Source of the DNA: Roseateles violae
Lineage (GTDB): Bacteria > Pseudomonadota > Gammaproteobacteria > Burkholderiales > Burkholderiaceae_C
Assembly: GCF_030410485.1 (NCBI RefSeq)
Contig: NZ_JAUHHC010000001.1
Span: forward strand, 620,001 to 684,000
Direction: 5' to 3'
DNA length: 64,000 nucleotides
The notes under the pieces are model-generated. The model did no database searches, had not been told where the DNA came from, and saw only the letters and a program-made list of their open reading frames with translations. A program made the position numbers and the translations under genes. This document shows positions 8,717-17,941 of this stretch, piece after piece (position 1 is the first letter of the stretch; each line of letters starts with the position of its first letter).

Positions 8717-9535
8717 TCAGGCACGCGGCTCGCCGTTGGCATTGACGGTCAGCGTGCGGCCCGGCGGCGCGGTCATCTGCGCGTGGTGTTCTTGACCGCG
8801 GAACACATAGGTCACGTCCCAGTAGTCGGGACGGGCCTGGCTGGAAACATCGCTGCAGCGCTGCACGTCGCGGGTCACGACGCGGTCGTCGCGGCCGACA
8901 TTGGCGCCCAGCGCCGCGCCGGCCAGCACGCCGCCGGCGGTGGCGATGTCGCGGCCGTTGCCGCCGCCGACCTGGTGGCCCAGGATGCCGCCGATGATGG
9001 CGCCGGCAACGGCGCCGCCGACATTGGCGTTCTCGCGCTCGTTGACCTGCTGCTGCTCGACCCAGCAGCGCTGCTGCGGCGGGCCGACGATGGCGCGCAC
9101 GGCGACCACATCGGCCTGGTACAGGCGCTCGTTCGGCCGGCGCCGGCCGTCATAGACGCTTACCGGCGGCGGTGCGTAGCGGTCCTCGTCGACCTGGGCG
9201 TCGCGGCGCACCGCGCGCACCGACGAGATGCGGTCATCCAGGCCCATGGCCTGCAGCGAGGGGTAGTTGCCGCGCCGCAGCACGACGCAGCGGCCCTCGT
9301 AGCGCTGGTGCTCGCACACTTCCCAGCGCTCGCTGGTGACGATGGCCGAGGAGGCGCGGTCGTTGAAACCGTAGCGCTCGAAGTTGCCGACCTTGCCCTC
9401 GGCGGTGAACGAGCGGCCGTGGAAGTCCGGATGCTCGTAGAAGGTGATCTGCGCCAGCGCCGCCGGGCCGGCAGCGAGCAGCGCGGCCAGGGTCAGGCCT
9501 TTCATCGTCGTCCTCGATATCTTGCTGTTCTTCAT
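8717..9535 (-). CDS. Secreted beta/gamma-crystallin plus glycine-zipper protein, 272 aa
   Basis: Start ATG 9535 follows AAGGAG. After a signal peptide ending GPAALAQ, residues 29-110 form a beta/gamma-crystallin (Greek-key) domain: ITFYEHPDFHGRSFT and RYEGRCVVLRRGNYPSL are its two halves. A Pro/Arg linker leads to a glycine-zipper (2TM/Rick_17kDa-like) segment around residues 175-225, with GGAVAGAIIGGILGHQVGGG and GGVLAGAALGANVG. Glycine zippers commonly insert in the outer membrane; crystallin domains can bind calcium, although the canonical N/D-x-x-S sites are only partly visible here. Role likely envelope structure or stress; inferred. Confidence 0.82.
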   Translation of the reverse strand: MKNSKISRTTMKGLTLAALLAAGPAALAQITFYEHPDFHGRSFTAEGKVGNFERYGFNDRASSAIVTSERWEVCEHQRYEGRCVVLRRGNYPSLQAMGLDDRISSVRAVRRDAQVDEDRYAPPPVSVYDGRRRPNERLYQADVVAVRAIVGPPQQRCWVEQQQVNERENANVGGAVAGAIIGGILGHQVGGGNGRDIATAGGVLAGAALGANVGRDDRVVTRDVQRCSDVSSQARPDYWDVTYVFRGQEHHAQMTAPPGRTLTVNANGEPRA

Positions 9536-9749
9536 GGCTTCTCCTTGTCGAACGGCGCACCGGAATCCGGTTTGCCGTCCTCGCCAGTTTGGGCAGCAGC
9601 GGGTCGTGCGCACAGCGGACGCCGCCGCGCAAAGAGGTAGTAGATGTCCTACGGCGACGATGCGCCGGCGCAACCGGGTGCCGGCAGGCGATGGCATTTG
9701 CCGGCCAAGCGGAGCACACTGGCGTCGGCATGTCCCCCGACCCGCACGC

Positions 9750-10154
9750 ATGCGCCCGACGACAACGATCAAGACCTTTCTGGTGGAAGACAGCGCGGTG
9801 ATCCGCGACAACCTGGTGGCCACGCTGGAGGAGCTGGCGGCTGTCGAGCTGCTTGGCGATGCCGACGAGGAGCAGGCGGCGCTGCAGGCGCTGGCCGCCC
9901 TGCCGGGCCGGGTCGATCTGCTGATCGTCGACATCTTCCTGAAGAAGGGCTCGGGCCTGGGCGTGCTGCGCGGCGCGCGGCCGCTGCTGCCGCCGCAGGC
10001 GATGGTGGTGGTGCTGAGCAATTACGCGACGCCCGATATGCGCCGCCGCTGCCTGGATCTGGGCGCCGATCGGGTGTTCGACAAATCCAACGAGATCGAG
10101 GCGCTGATCCTGTTCTGCCGCCAGCTTGCCGCCGGCGCCGCGTCGGCGGGCTGA
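9750..10154 (+). CDS. Single-domain response regulator (CheY-like receiver), 134 aa
   Basis: A stand-alone receiver domain. The acidic pair is Glu13-Asp14 in FLVEDSAVIRDNL, the phospho-acceptor is Asp61 in LLIVDIFLKKGSGLGVL, the switch Ser lies in VVVLSNYAT, and the conserved Lys is in RVFDKSNE. No output domain follows. No histidine kinase is adjacent, so the partner is encoded elsewhere. It is divergent from the crystallin-like gene, with about 214 bases between them. The chosen ATG has no clear ribosome site. Confidence 0.85.
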   Translation: MRPTTTIKTFLVEDSAVIRDNLVATLEELAAVELLGDADEEQAALQALAALPGRVDLLIVDIFLKKGSGLGVLRGARPLLPPQAMVVVLSNYATPDMRRRCLDLGADRVFDKSNEIEALILFCRQLAAGAASAG

Positions 10155-10285
10155 CAGCGGCGCGGGTCGCCGTCCTACACGCCCAGGCGTCGCCGGCCGA
10201 TGCTCAGCGGGCCGCCCGCTCCCTACATTGTGCTCAAGGCGCCGCCCCGACCGGGCGGGCCGACGGACCAAGAAGGAAGCATCAC

Positions 10286-10870
10286 ATGGGCGCAGCGAAG
10301 GAAATCAGTCAGGCGCAGTTCCGCCCCGAGGGCGAGGCGCAGCAGTCGCTGCGGCTGGACGAGACCGCCCTGGAAGCGGCGCGCCGCAATCCCGAGGAGG
10401 GTGCGGTGACTCCGCATGCCGGCCCCTGGACCGCGGACATCGTCCAGCTGCTGAACGACGCGCTGGCGACCGAGCTGGTCTGCGTGCTGCGCTACCGGCG
10501 CCACTACTTCACCGCCGAGGGCTTGGCCTCGCCGAAGATTGCCGAGGAGTTCCTCGTCCATGCCAACGAGGAAAGCGATCACGCCAACCGCATCGCGGAG
10601 CGCATCGTGCAGCTGGGCGGCGAGCCGGACTTCTCGCCCGACACGCTGAGCCGGCGCTCGCATGCCGACTACGACGAGTCGCGCGACCTGAAGTCGATGA
10701 TCCGCGCCAATCTGGTCGCCGAGCGGGTGGCGATCGAAAGCTACAGCCAGATGATCAGCCTGATCGGCGACAAGGACTCGACGACCCGCCGCCTGCTTGA
10801 GGACATCCTCAGCGTCGAGCAGGAGCACGCCGAGGAGCTGAAGGATTGGCTCGCCGACTCCAGCAGCTGA
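10286..10870 (+). CDS. Bacterioferritin-like ferritin-fold protein, 194 aa
   Basis: Start ATG 10286 follows AAGGAAG. The protein has a ferritin four-helix core with metal ligands visible in order: Glu63 in ATELVCVLRYRRHYF, Glu96 and His99 in ANEESDHANRIAERI, then NLVAERVAIESY and VEQEHAEELKDWL. This is the bacterioferritin-type di-iron pattern with an extra N-terminal extension of about 45 residues. It should oxidise and store iron or protect against peroxide in the cytoplasm. The next gene is a BON-domain lipoprotein, and together they look like a stress-response pair. Confidence 0.85.
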   Translation: MGAAKEISQAQFRPEGEAQQSLRLDETALEAARRNPEEGAVTPHAGPWTADIVQLLNDALATELVCVLRYRRHYFTAEGLASPKIAEEFLVHANEESDHANRIAERIVQLGGEPDFSPDTLSRRSHADYDESRDLKSMIRANLVAERVAIESYSQMISLIGDKDSTTRRLLEDILSVEQEHAEELKDWLADSSS

Positions 10871-10919
10871 TGAGTGATCGATTGAGCCATAGACCGACAA
10901 ACCCACAAGGAGAACCATC

Positions 10920-11246
10920 ATGACGACCATTCGCAGCACTCTCGCCACCGCCGCCACCGTTTTCGCCCTGATCGCCACCGCCGGCTGCTCGGTCGGCCGC
11001 GGTCAGCAATCGGTCGGCGCCTATATCGACGACGCGGCGATCACGACCGCCGTCAAGGCCAAGTTCGCCGACGACCAGACCGTCTCGGCCTCCTCGATCA
11101 GTGTGGAGACGCTGAACGGCACCGTGATGCTGTCCGGCTTCGCCAAGAACGCGGCCGAGAAGGACAACGCCGGCAAGCTGGCCCGCCAGGTCGATGGCGT
11201 GAAGGCGGTCAAGAACGAGATCGCCGTGCGTCCCGGCACGAACTGA
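10920..11246 (+). CDS. BON-domain lipoprotein (OsmY-like), 108 aa
   Basis: AAGGAGA precedes ATG 10920. The signal peptide ends in a lipobox-like ALIATAGC, so the mature protein should be lipid-anchored at Cys23. A single BON domain follows (DDAAITTAVKAKFADD, VETLNGTVMLSGFA, AEKDNAGKLARQVDGVKAV). BON proteins bind phospholipid surfaces and are often induced by osmotic or envelope stress. It lies 49 bases after the bacterioferritin-like gene, probably in one transcript that ends at the strong terminator at 11299. Confidence 0.88.
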   Translation: MTTIRSTLATAATVFALIATAGCSVGRGQQSVGAYIDDAAITTAVKAKFADDQTVSASSISVETLNGTVMLSGFAKNAAEKDNAGKLARQVDGVKAVKNEIAVRPGTN

Positions 11247-11298
11247 CTACCGGCTTTTCCCGCACCGATCATCCCCCACCGGCCTCGAGCCGTTTCTC

Positions 11299-11327
11299 CC
11301 CCGGCAGCCCCGCTGCCGGGGTTTTTT
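11299..11327 (+). terminator. Rho-independent terminator after the BON gene
   Basis: Perfect 9-bp stem CCCCGGCAG/CTGCCGGGG with a 5-base loop, followed by six T residues. Confidence 0.92.
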
Positions 11328-11341
11328 CTTTGCGCGCCGGG

Positions 11342-11380
11342 CTGTGAACAAGTCCGGGACAAGTTTGGACTTGTCCACAG
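11342..11380. repeat. Inverted repeat carrying two DnaA-box-like 9-mers
   Basis: Arms CTGTGAACAAGTCC (11342-11355) and GGACTTGTCCACAG (11367-11380) are inverted with one mismatch and an 11-base spacer. Each arm holds a DnaA-box-like 9-mer: TGTGAACAA, and TTGTCCACA one base from the consensus TTATCCACA. It lies in the 419-base gap between the BON gene and the QueD fusion. Confidence 0.6.
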
Positions 11381-11477
11381 CGCCGCTGCCTCCGGCCGAC
11401 TTGTTGTCTGCCAGTCCCGCCGTTCACCGCCCTCCGTCCACACCGTTGGCGGCCGCGCAAACCCTTGCCGCGGCTTG

Positions 11478-11530
11478 GAAAATCGGCCTTGTCCACAGCG
11501 CGGCGGCGCCCCTACCACTACGACCATCTA
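11478..11530 (+). other. Origin-like element A: DnaA-like box, GC cluster, trio-like run
   Basis: GAAAATCGGCC leads into TTGTCCACA (11489-11497), then a GC-only stretch, then CTACCACTACGACCATCT, resembling the DnaA box / GC cluster / DnaA-trio order of bacterial unwinding elements. It is a near-copy of the element at 17792-17842. Unlike that copy, no clear AT-rich stretch follows. The rest of this 419-base gap holds the terminator and the inverted repeat upstream of it; nothing else is seen. Confidence 0.45.
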
Positions 11531-11665
11531 TCCCGGACAATCCTCTTGCTCGTTGTTGGCAAGCGCCGCCGTTGAGGAAAAGGCCTGCGCCGGCGCGACC
11601 GGGCGCCCCATGTCACACTCTCGCCCCCGCGCCCGACGGCATCCACTTGCAGCGCGCCACGCCCG

Positions 11666-12790
11666 ATGAATCCAGCCCAAACCGATCGCAGCACCACGCT
11701 TTACTCCGCCTCCAGCGGCTTCGAGTCCGCCTGCCGGATTCCGGCGCTGCCGGCCGGGCACCGCAGCCGCGGCCTGCATGGCCACAGCTATTTCGCCACC
11801 GTGCGGGCGCTGCTGCCGGCCGGCTGGGCGCCCTTCCCGGGCGGCGAGGTCGAGGAACTGCGCCGCCGGCTGGAGGCCTGCATCGCGCCGCTGGATTACA
11901 CGCTGCTGAACGACACGCTGGAGCAGCCGACCGACGAGAACATTGCGCGCTGGATACGCCAGCGCCTGGAGGGCGAGTTCGGCGTGCCGGGCATCCAGCA
12001 GGTCGGCATCCAGAGCACGGCGCAGGAAGGCGTCGATCTGGACGCGGCGGGCCTGGCCCATGTCTGGCGGCGCTACCGCTTCCAGGCCGCGCACCAGCTG
12101 CCCCATGTGCCGCCGGGCCATAAATGCGGCCGCATGCACGGCCATGGCTTCGAGGTCATCATCCATGCGAACCAGGACCTGGGCGGGCGCGACATCTCGA
12201 TCGACTACGACCATCTGGACGAGGTCTGGGCGCCCTTCCACATGCTCTTGAACTACCAGTGCCTGAACCGGATCGAGGGCCTCGCCAACCCGACCAGCGA
12301 GGTGATCTCGTCCTGGCTGTGGGCGCGGCTGAAGCCGCAGCTGCCGGAGCTCTCCTGGATCACCGTCTACGAGACCGGCTCCTGCGGCGCCAACTACGAC
12401 GGCCGGCATTACCGGATCTGGAAAGAGCTGACCCTGGACAGTGCGATCCAGCTCAAGCGCGCGCCCGCCGACAGCCCGCTGCGCGGCATCCACGGCCACA
12501 CCTACACGCTACGCCTGCACCTGAGCGCGCCGCTGGACGAGGTGCAGGGCTGGACCGTGGACTTCGGCGATGTGAAGACCCTGTTCGATCCGATCTTCAA
12601 GGCCATCGACCACCGACCGCTGTACGAGATCGCCGATCTGCCCGATGGCGACACCGCCAGCCTGGCCGCCTGGGTGCTGGCCAAGGGCCGGGCGGTGCTG
12701 CCGCAGCTGGACCGGGTCGATATGTATGAAACGCGCGGCTCGGGCTCCATCGTCAGCGCCGGACTCAACGACCAACTGATACCGGTATGA
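11666..12790 (+). CDS. queD: Triple-domain 6-carboxytetrahydropterin synthase (QueD-like) fusion, 374 aa
   Basis: Three tandem PTPS/QueD domains (about 11-115, 136-250, 260-374), where a normal QueD has one of about 120. Domain 2 has the zinc ligands His143, His158 and His160 (MHGHG) and the catalytic-type Cys154. Domains 1 and 3 keep HGH but lack that Cys (Ser34 in domain 1) and the first His. The Asp-His pair of the catalytic triad is present only in domain 3 (Asp315-His316, KAIDHRPL); domain 2 has LNYQCLN and domain 1 LDYTLLN. QueD converts 7,8-dihydroneopterin triphosphate to 6-carboxytetrahydropterin for queuosine and 7-deazaguanine synthesis. queE overlaps its stop by 4 bases, supporting this role. 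Confidence 0.85.
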   Translation: MNPAQTDRSTTLYSASSGFESACRIPALPAGHRSRGLHGHSYFATVRALLPAGWAPFPGGEVEELRRRLEACIAPLDYTLLNDTLEQPTDENIARWIRQRLEGEFGVPGIQQVGIQSTAQEGVDLDAAGLAHVWRRYRFQAAHQLPHVPPGHKCGRMHGHGFEVIIHANQDLGGRDISIDYDHLDEVWAPFHMLLNYQCLNRIEGLANPTSEVISSWLWARLKPQLPELSWITVYETGSCGANYDGRHYRIWKELTLDSAIQLKRAPADSPLRGIHGHTYTLRLHLSAPLDEVQGWTVDFGDVKTLFDPIFKAIDHRPLYEIADLPDGDTASLAAWVLAKGRAVLPQLDRVDMYETRGSGSIVSAGLNDQLIPV

Positions 12791-13422
12791 CTTACGCCGT
12801 CAAGGAAATGTTCTACACGCTGCAGGGCGAGGGCGCGCAGGCGGGCCGCGCCTCGGTGTTCTGCCGCTTTGCCGGCTGCAATCTGTGGAGCGGGCGCGAG
12901 CAGGACCGCGCCACGGCCGTCTGCAATTTCTGCGACACCGACTTCGTCGGCACCGACGGCCAGGGCGGCGGCAAGTTCGCGACGGCCGAGCAGCTGGCCG
13001 CGAGCATCGCCTCGAAATGGCCGCAGGACGTGCCTGGCAAGCCCTATGTGGTTTGCACCGGCGGCGAGCCGCTCTTGCAGCTGGACAAGCCGCTGATCGA
13101 CGCGCTGCATGCGCAGGGCTTCGAGATCGCGGTCGAGACCAATGGCACGCAGCCGGCACCGGACGGCCTGGACTGGATCTGCGTCAGCCCCAAGGCCGAC
13201 AGCGAGATCGTGCTGACCCGCGGCAACGAGCTGAAGCTGGTCTACCCGCAGCCGCTCGCCCGGCCCGAGCGCTTTGCCGGCCTGGACTTCGAGCATTTCT
13301 TCCTGCAGCCGCTGGACAGCGTGCTGAAGACCCAGCACACGCGCGAGGCAGTCGCCTACTGCATGGCCCATCCGCAATGGCGGCTGTCGGTGCAGATGCA
13401 CAAGGTCATCGGCATCGACTGA
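12787..13422 (+). CDS. queE: 7-carboxy-7-deazaguanine synthase (radical SAM)
   Basis: 211 aa, overlapping the QueD fusion by ATGA. EMFYTLQGEGAQAGRASVFCRF is the QueE N-terminus. The iron-sulfur cysteines are Cys31, Cys46 and Cys49, a C-x14-C-x2-C spacing instead of the common C-x3-C-x2-C, as known for Burkholderia QueE. CTGGEPLLQ binds SAM, ETNGTQ and CVSPKAD follow. The enzyme contracts 6-carboxytetrahydropterin to 7-carboxy-7-deazaguanine, the step after QueD. No queC or queF lies in the window. Confidence 0.95.
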   Translation: MTYAVKEMFYTLQGEGAQAGRASVFCRFAGCNLWSGREQDRATAVCNFCDTDFVGTDGQGGGKFATAEQLAASIASKWPQDVPGKPYVVCTGGEPLLQLDKPLIDALHAQGFEIAVETNGTQPAPDGLDWICVSPKADSEIVLTRGNELKLVYPQPLARPERFAGLDFEHFFLQPLDSVLKTQHTREAVAYCMAHPQWRLSVQMHKVIGID

Positions 13423-13434
13423 GGTTCGCCGCGC

Positions 13435-14160
13435 TCAGCAGCCCAGCTGGGCCGCCTGCAGCACGCGGCCATTGGCCGCATCGGTGGCGACCAGCAGCAG
13501 GCGGCGCGGCCGGCCGTCCTCGCCCTTGGCCGGGGCCTTCTTCAGCAGCCATTGCTGATCGGCGCCACCGGCCGGCAGGCTGGCGTAGGCGCGCACCACG
13601 GCGTCGTGCCTCAGCGTCGCGCCGCGGTTTTCGCCGGCGCGCACCTCGCTGCTGTGGCCGTCCTCCAGCTGCGCCCACCAGAGCTGGACCCGGGCCGGCG
13701 CCCCCGGCAGCGCGCGCGATTCGACGGCGACCTGTTCCTCGCCGTCGCGCTGCAGCTTCAGCGCGATGACGGCCTTCTCGCTTGCCGACGGAGTCGGCAG
13801 CTCACCGTCGCGCCAGTCGCGGCCATTGACGACGATCTGCGGCGTGTAGGCGAAGCGCGCGCCCGACTGCGCGACGTTCTGCTGCTGGCGCGCCGTGTAG
13901 AGCGGGCTGGCAAAGCGGTCCCTCCAGCCCAGGCGGTCCCAGTAGTCGACATGGAAGGCGGCGGCGAACACGCCGGGCCGGCCGCGCAGGCCGCTGAGCC
14001 AGCGGTCGGCGGGCGGGCAGGAATCGCAGCCCTCCGAGGTGTAGAGCTCGACGACCAGCGGCGGCGTCATGCCCGACTGCGCGGCGCAACTCTGCGCCTG
14101 TGCGGCGGCGAGGTTGCCCGCGAGCAGCAGGCCAAGGACAAGTCGGTGGACGAGGCCCAT
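13435..14160 (-). CDS. DUF1223 secreted thioredoxin-fold protein, 241 aa
   Basis: Signal peptide MGLVHRLVLGLLLAGNLAAA followed by VVELYTSEGCDSCPPADRWL, the DUF1223 hallmark with a CxxC that resembles a thioredoxin active site, then FHVDYWDRLGWRDRFASP and YTPQIVVNGRDW (cis-Pro region). Family members are about 240-260 residues and periplasmic; the function is not established. The start lies 2 bases after the dctA stop, so the two genes are probably cotranscribed, with GAAGG at the end of dctA as ribosome site. Confidence 0.88.
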   Translation of the reverse strand: MGLVHRLVLGLLLAGNLAAAQAQSCAAQSGMTPPLVVELYTSEGCDSCPPADRWLSGLRGRPGVFAAAFHVDYWDRLGWRDRFASPLYTARQQQNVAQSGARFAYTPQIVVNGRDWRDGELPTPSASEKAVIALKLQRDGEEQVAVESRALPGAPARVQLWWAQLEDGHSSEVRAGENRGATLRHDAVVRAYASLPAGGADQQWLLKKAPAKGEDGRPRRLLLVATDAANGRVLQAAQLGC

Positions 14161-14162
14161 CT

Positions 14163-15482
<1,320 letters not shown>

Positions 15483-15569
15483 CTCGAAACCCCCGGGCAA
15501 TGGCGATGCCCGCATCTTGCGCCCGAGCGGCGCGATCCGCATAGGTGGTTTTGCAGATCGACGTCACAA

Positions 15570-15594
15570 AAGAAAAGGGAGCCCGCAGGCTCCC
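15570..15594 (-). terminator. Rho-independent terminator of ompW
   Basis: Stem GGGAGCC/GGCTCCC with a CGCA loop; on the minus strand it is followed by TTTTCTTTTGT. It lies between ompW and dctA. Confidence 0.85.
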
Positions 15595-15624
15595 CGTGCT
15601 TGGTGCAGGCCGAAGCCGGCTGCG

Positions 15625-16296
15625 TCAGAAGCGGTAGCCGACCGCGATCGAGACGGCCACCGGGTCCAGCGTCGCATCGATGGTCTGGCCGGTCGACAGG
15701 GTGCCGGTCGTCTTGACAAAGACCTTCATCACCGAGGCGTCCAGCGACCAGCGCTCGGTCAGATTGACCGACAGGCCGGCCTGCAGCGCCGGGCCGAAGG
15801 CGTTCTTCATCGACAGCGTGGTCGGCTTGCTTGGCGAGCCGCCGGTCAGGCCCGACAGCACGGCCGTGCCCTCGCTGTCGTAGAAGTAGGCATAGGTCGC
15901 ACCGGCGCCGACATAGGGACGGATCTGGCTGCTGGCCTGGCCGAAGCGGTACTGGGCCAGCAGGGTCATCGGCAGCGACTTGACGGTGCCCAGCACGCCG
16001 ACGCCGGCAATCGCGCCGTCGCCGACCACGTCATGCTCGAAGGGCAGGCCCAGCGGCAGATCGATCGCGATATTGTCGGTCCACATCCAGGTGATGCCGC
16101 CGGTGAACTGGCTGGCCTTCTTGACGTCGATCTTGGTGCCGGCGAGGCTCGGCGCGCTCAGATCGCCGCTTTCGACCTGGGGCATGATGGTCGTGCCACC
16201 GGCACGGACGACGAAGCTCCCGGCCGACTGGGCCTGGGCCGCGCTGGCGCCGAGCAGGGCCAGGGCGGCCGCGCAAAGAATGCTGTTCTTGTTCAT
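15625..16296 (-). CDS. ompW: OmpW-family outer membrane protein, 223 aa
   Basis: CAGGAGA precedes the ATG at 16296. Signal peptide ends ASAAQAQ; the mature chain shows the OmpW pattern: FVVRAGGTTIMPQ, ITWMWTDNIAIDLPLGLPFEHDV, LPMTLLAQYRF, IRPYVGAGATYAYFYD, LSVNLTERWSLDASV and a terminal VAVSIAVGYRF ending in Phe. OmpW forms an eight-stranded barrel for small hydrophobic compounds and responds to stress and redox conditions. Its own terminator at 15570 separates it from dctA. Confidence 0.93.
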   Translation of the reverse strand: MNKNSILCAAALALLGASAAQAQSAGSFVVRAGGTTIMPQVESGDLSAPSLAGTKIDVKKASQFTGGITWMWTDNIAIDLPLGLPFEHDVVGDGAIAGVGVLGTVKSLPMTLLAQYRFGQASSQIRPYVGAGATYAYFYDSEGTAVLSGLTGGSPSKPTTLSMKNAFGPALQAGLSVNLTERWSLDASVMKVFVKTTGTLSTGQTIDATLDPVAVSIAVGYRF

Positions 16297-16320
16297 CTAT
16301 GTTCTCCTGAGGGGCCGCGC

Positions 16321-17436
16321 TTACAGCCAGCCCTTGATCGCCAGCGTCTTCGAGATCAGCTGACCGGTCAGCTGATGGCCATAGGGCGTCGGGTGGAAGC
16401 TGTCGGCAAAGCCATAGCTCTTCCACCAGTCCGGGTCGCTGACACCGGCGGGCGGCTTGGCCGACAGGGCCGTCGCCGTGCAAGTCGGGAAGTCGTAGGT
16501 CGGCAGGCCGTCGCTGCCCTGGCCGGTGATCGGGCAGGCCGGGGTCTTGACATTGGTCAGGCCGAACTGGGCCGGCGTGGCGATCTGGTCGTTGAAGGCG
16601 GTATAGAAATCGACCACCGCGACGCGGGCCTCGCCGGAGAACTTGCCGTCCAGCTGGGTGTTGAAGGCGACGATCCAGCTCTTGAACAGAGCCTCGTACT
16701 CGGCGCGCTTGGCCGCGCCGAGACTGGCCTCGAGGCTGGCGAGCACCATCTGGAACTTCGGCGTGTTGGTGACGCCGGGCATGTTCAGGATCACGACCTG
16801 CTGGCCGCCCTTGCCCAGCACATTGTCCGAGACGGACTTGGCCAGCTTGTCGGCCAGTGCCTGCATATAGGCGGTGCCCGCCGCCGCGAGACCGGCGGCG
16901 CCGGGTGCCGTCACCTTGACGCCCAAGGTGCCGACCAGGGCGACGAAGCTGGCGCCGCCATCGCTGGAAGCCTTCAGGAAGGCGCCGACCAGGTCGGCCG
17001 CGTCATTGCCGCCGCCATCGATCAGGGCCATGTCGGTGGCGGCAAAGCCGGTCGTGGCGGCCTGGGCCAGCTGCACGGTCACGCCGCGCGGGTCGGCCGG
17101 GTTGCTGTAGTAGTTGAGGCGGCCACCGCCGATCGCGTAGTTCGTGCAGCCGGCCTTGGAGTTGGGCACGAAGCTGTTCGCGCCGGTGGCGCTGTAGTAG
17201 TTGCACAGCGTGGCGCCGTAGCTGGCGGCGACGCGCTCGGGGAAGATCAGATTGTCCGAGCTCTGAACGGTGAACTTGTAGCCGAAGGTGCCGGAATCGG
17301 CCAGGCTGTCGCCGAAGACCTTGACCGCGCCGATCTTGAGCTTGGGCGTCGTGTCGGCCGAATCGCCACCGCCGCAGGCCGCCAGCAGCAGGGCCGTCGC
17401 CAGGGCGGCTGCCGTGGTCTGGAAAGTTCTTGTCAT
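16321..17436 (-). CDS. SGNH/GDSL-type lipase/esterase lipoprotein, 371 aa
   Basis: GAAGGAG precedes the ATG. The N-terminus is a lipoprotein signal with LLLAAC (Cys21). Block I is VFGDSLADSG with nucleophile Ser44, the glycine block is in NYAIGGGRLNYY, the Asn block in IDGGGNDAADL, and block V is DSFHPTPYGH with Asp345 and His348. This is the GDSL hydrolase layout with all four blocks. It should hydrolyse esters at the outer membrane or periplasm; the exact substrate is unknown. It is upstream of ompW on the same strand, 24 bases away. Confidence 0.9.
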   Translation of the reverse strand: MTRTFQTTAAALATALLLAACGGGDSADTTPKLKIGAVKVFGDSLADSGTFGYKFTVQSSDNLIFPERVAASYGATLCNYYSATGANSFVPNSKAGCTNYAIGGGRLNYYSNPADPRGVTVQLAQAATTGFAATDMALIDGGGNDAADLVGAFLKASSDGGASFVALVGTLGVKVTAPGAAGLAAAGTAYMQALADKLAKSVSDNVLGKGGQQVVILNMPGVTNTPKFQMVLASLEASLGAAKRAEYEALFKSWIVAFNTQLDGKFSGEARVAVVDFYTAFNDQIATPAQFGLTNVKTPACPITGQGSDGLPTYDFPTCTATALSAKPPAGVSDPDWWKSYGFADSFHPTPYGHQLTGQLISKTLAIKGWL

Positions 17437-17640
17437 TTCGTTCTCCTTCGGGGATGCCCGTGCTCGGGCTTGTGCATTGCGCGCCTGACTGTAGCGATCG
17501 CTAGGGGCGAATTGTCTGAGGATTTGCCCTTCAAAACCGCCCGAAGTTCGTGCGCTTGCACCGCTTGGGCGCGCTATCGCACCACGCCTGTCACCGGCGC
17601 GACAGGCGCTGAAACGCCGGAACGCGGCCGCGGGCCCCTG

Positions 17641-17900
17641 TCAAGGCACAAAGCTGTGGATAAAAAAAGTACAAGCTATTGCTTATCCACAGACTGGGCG
17701 CCGCGGCGCGGCTTGTTATCGCTCCGTGCACGTCGATTCGGTACCGCCGCCCACAAGCTTTTGATCGCGCCAACTGCTTGTCGTTGCTGACGAAAATCAG
17801 CTTGTCCACAGCAAGGCGGCCCCTCTACCAAGACTACCAATGAGATCCATTGAAAACACCGTGAATAAGAAAGAGGCAGAAATCTTTTGACTGTGCACAG
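17641..17900. other. Candidate chromosomal replication origin (oriC-like region B)
   Basis: Within the 505-base gap between divergent genes. Two perfect DnaA boxes face each other: TGTGGATAA (17655-17663) and TTATCCACA (17683-17691), forming a 10-bp inverted repeat. A third box, TTGTCCACA (17802-17810), is followed by a GC cluster, a trio-like CTACCAAGACTACCAATGAG, and then an AT-rich stretch (about 17840-17890) unusual for this GC-rich window. This is the order expected of a bacterial unwinding region. The remaining left part of the gap (17437-17640) shows no clear feature. dnaA itself is not in the window. Confidence 0.6.
17792..17842 (+). repeat. Second copy of the DnaA-box/GC/trio-like element
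   Basis: GAAAATCAGC-TTGTCCACAGC followed by GGCGGCCCCTCTACCAAGACTACC. Aligns with 11478-11530 over about 45 bases with a few gaps and substitutions; the box and the seven bases before it are best kept. Confidence 0.6.
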
Positions 17901-17941
17901 GCGCGCGCTGACGCCGCCGGGCCATGCCACACTTGCGCCCC

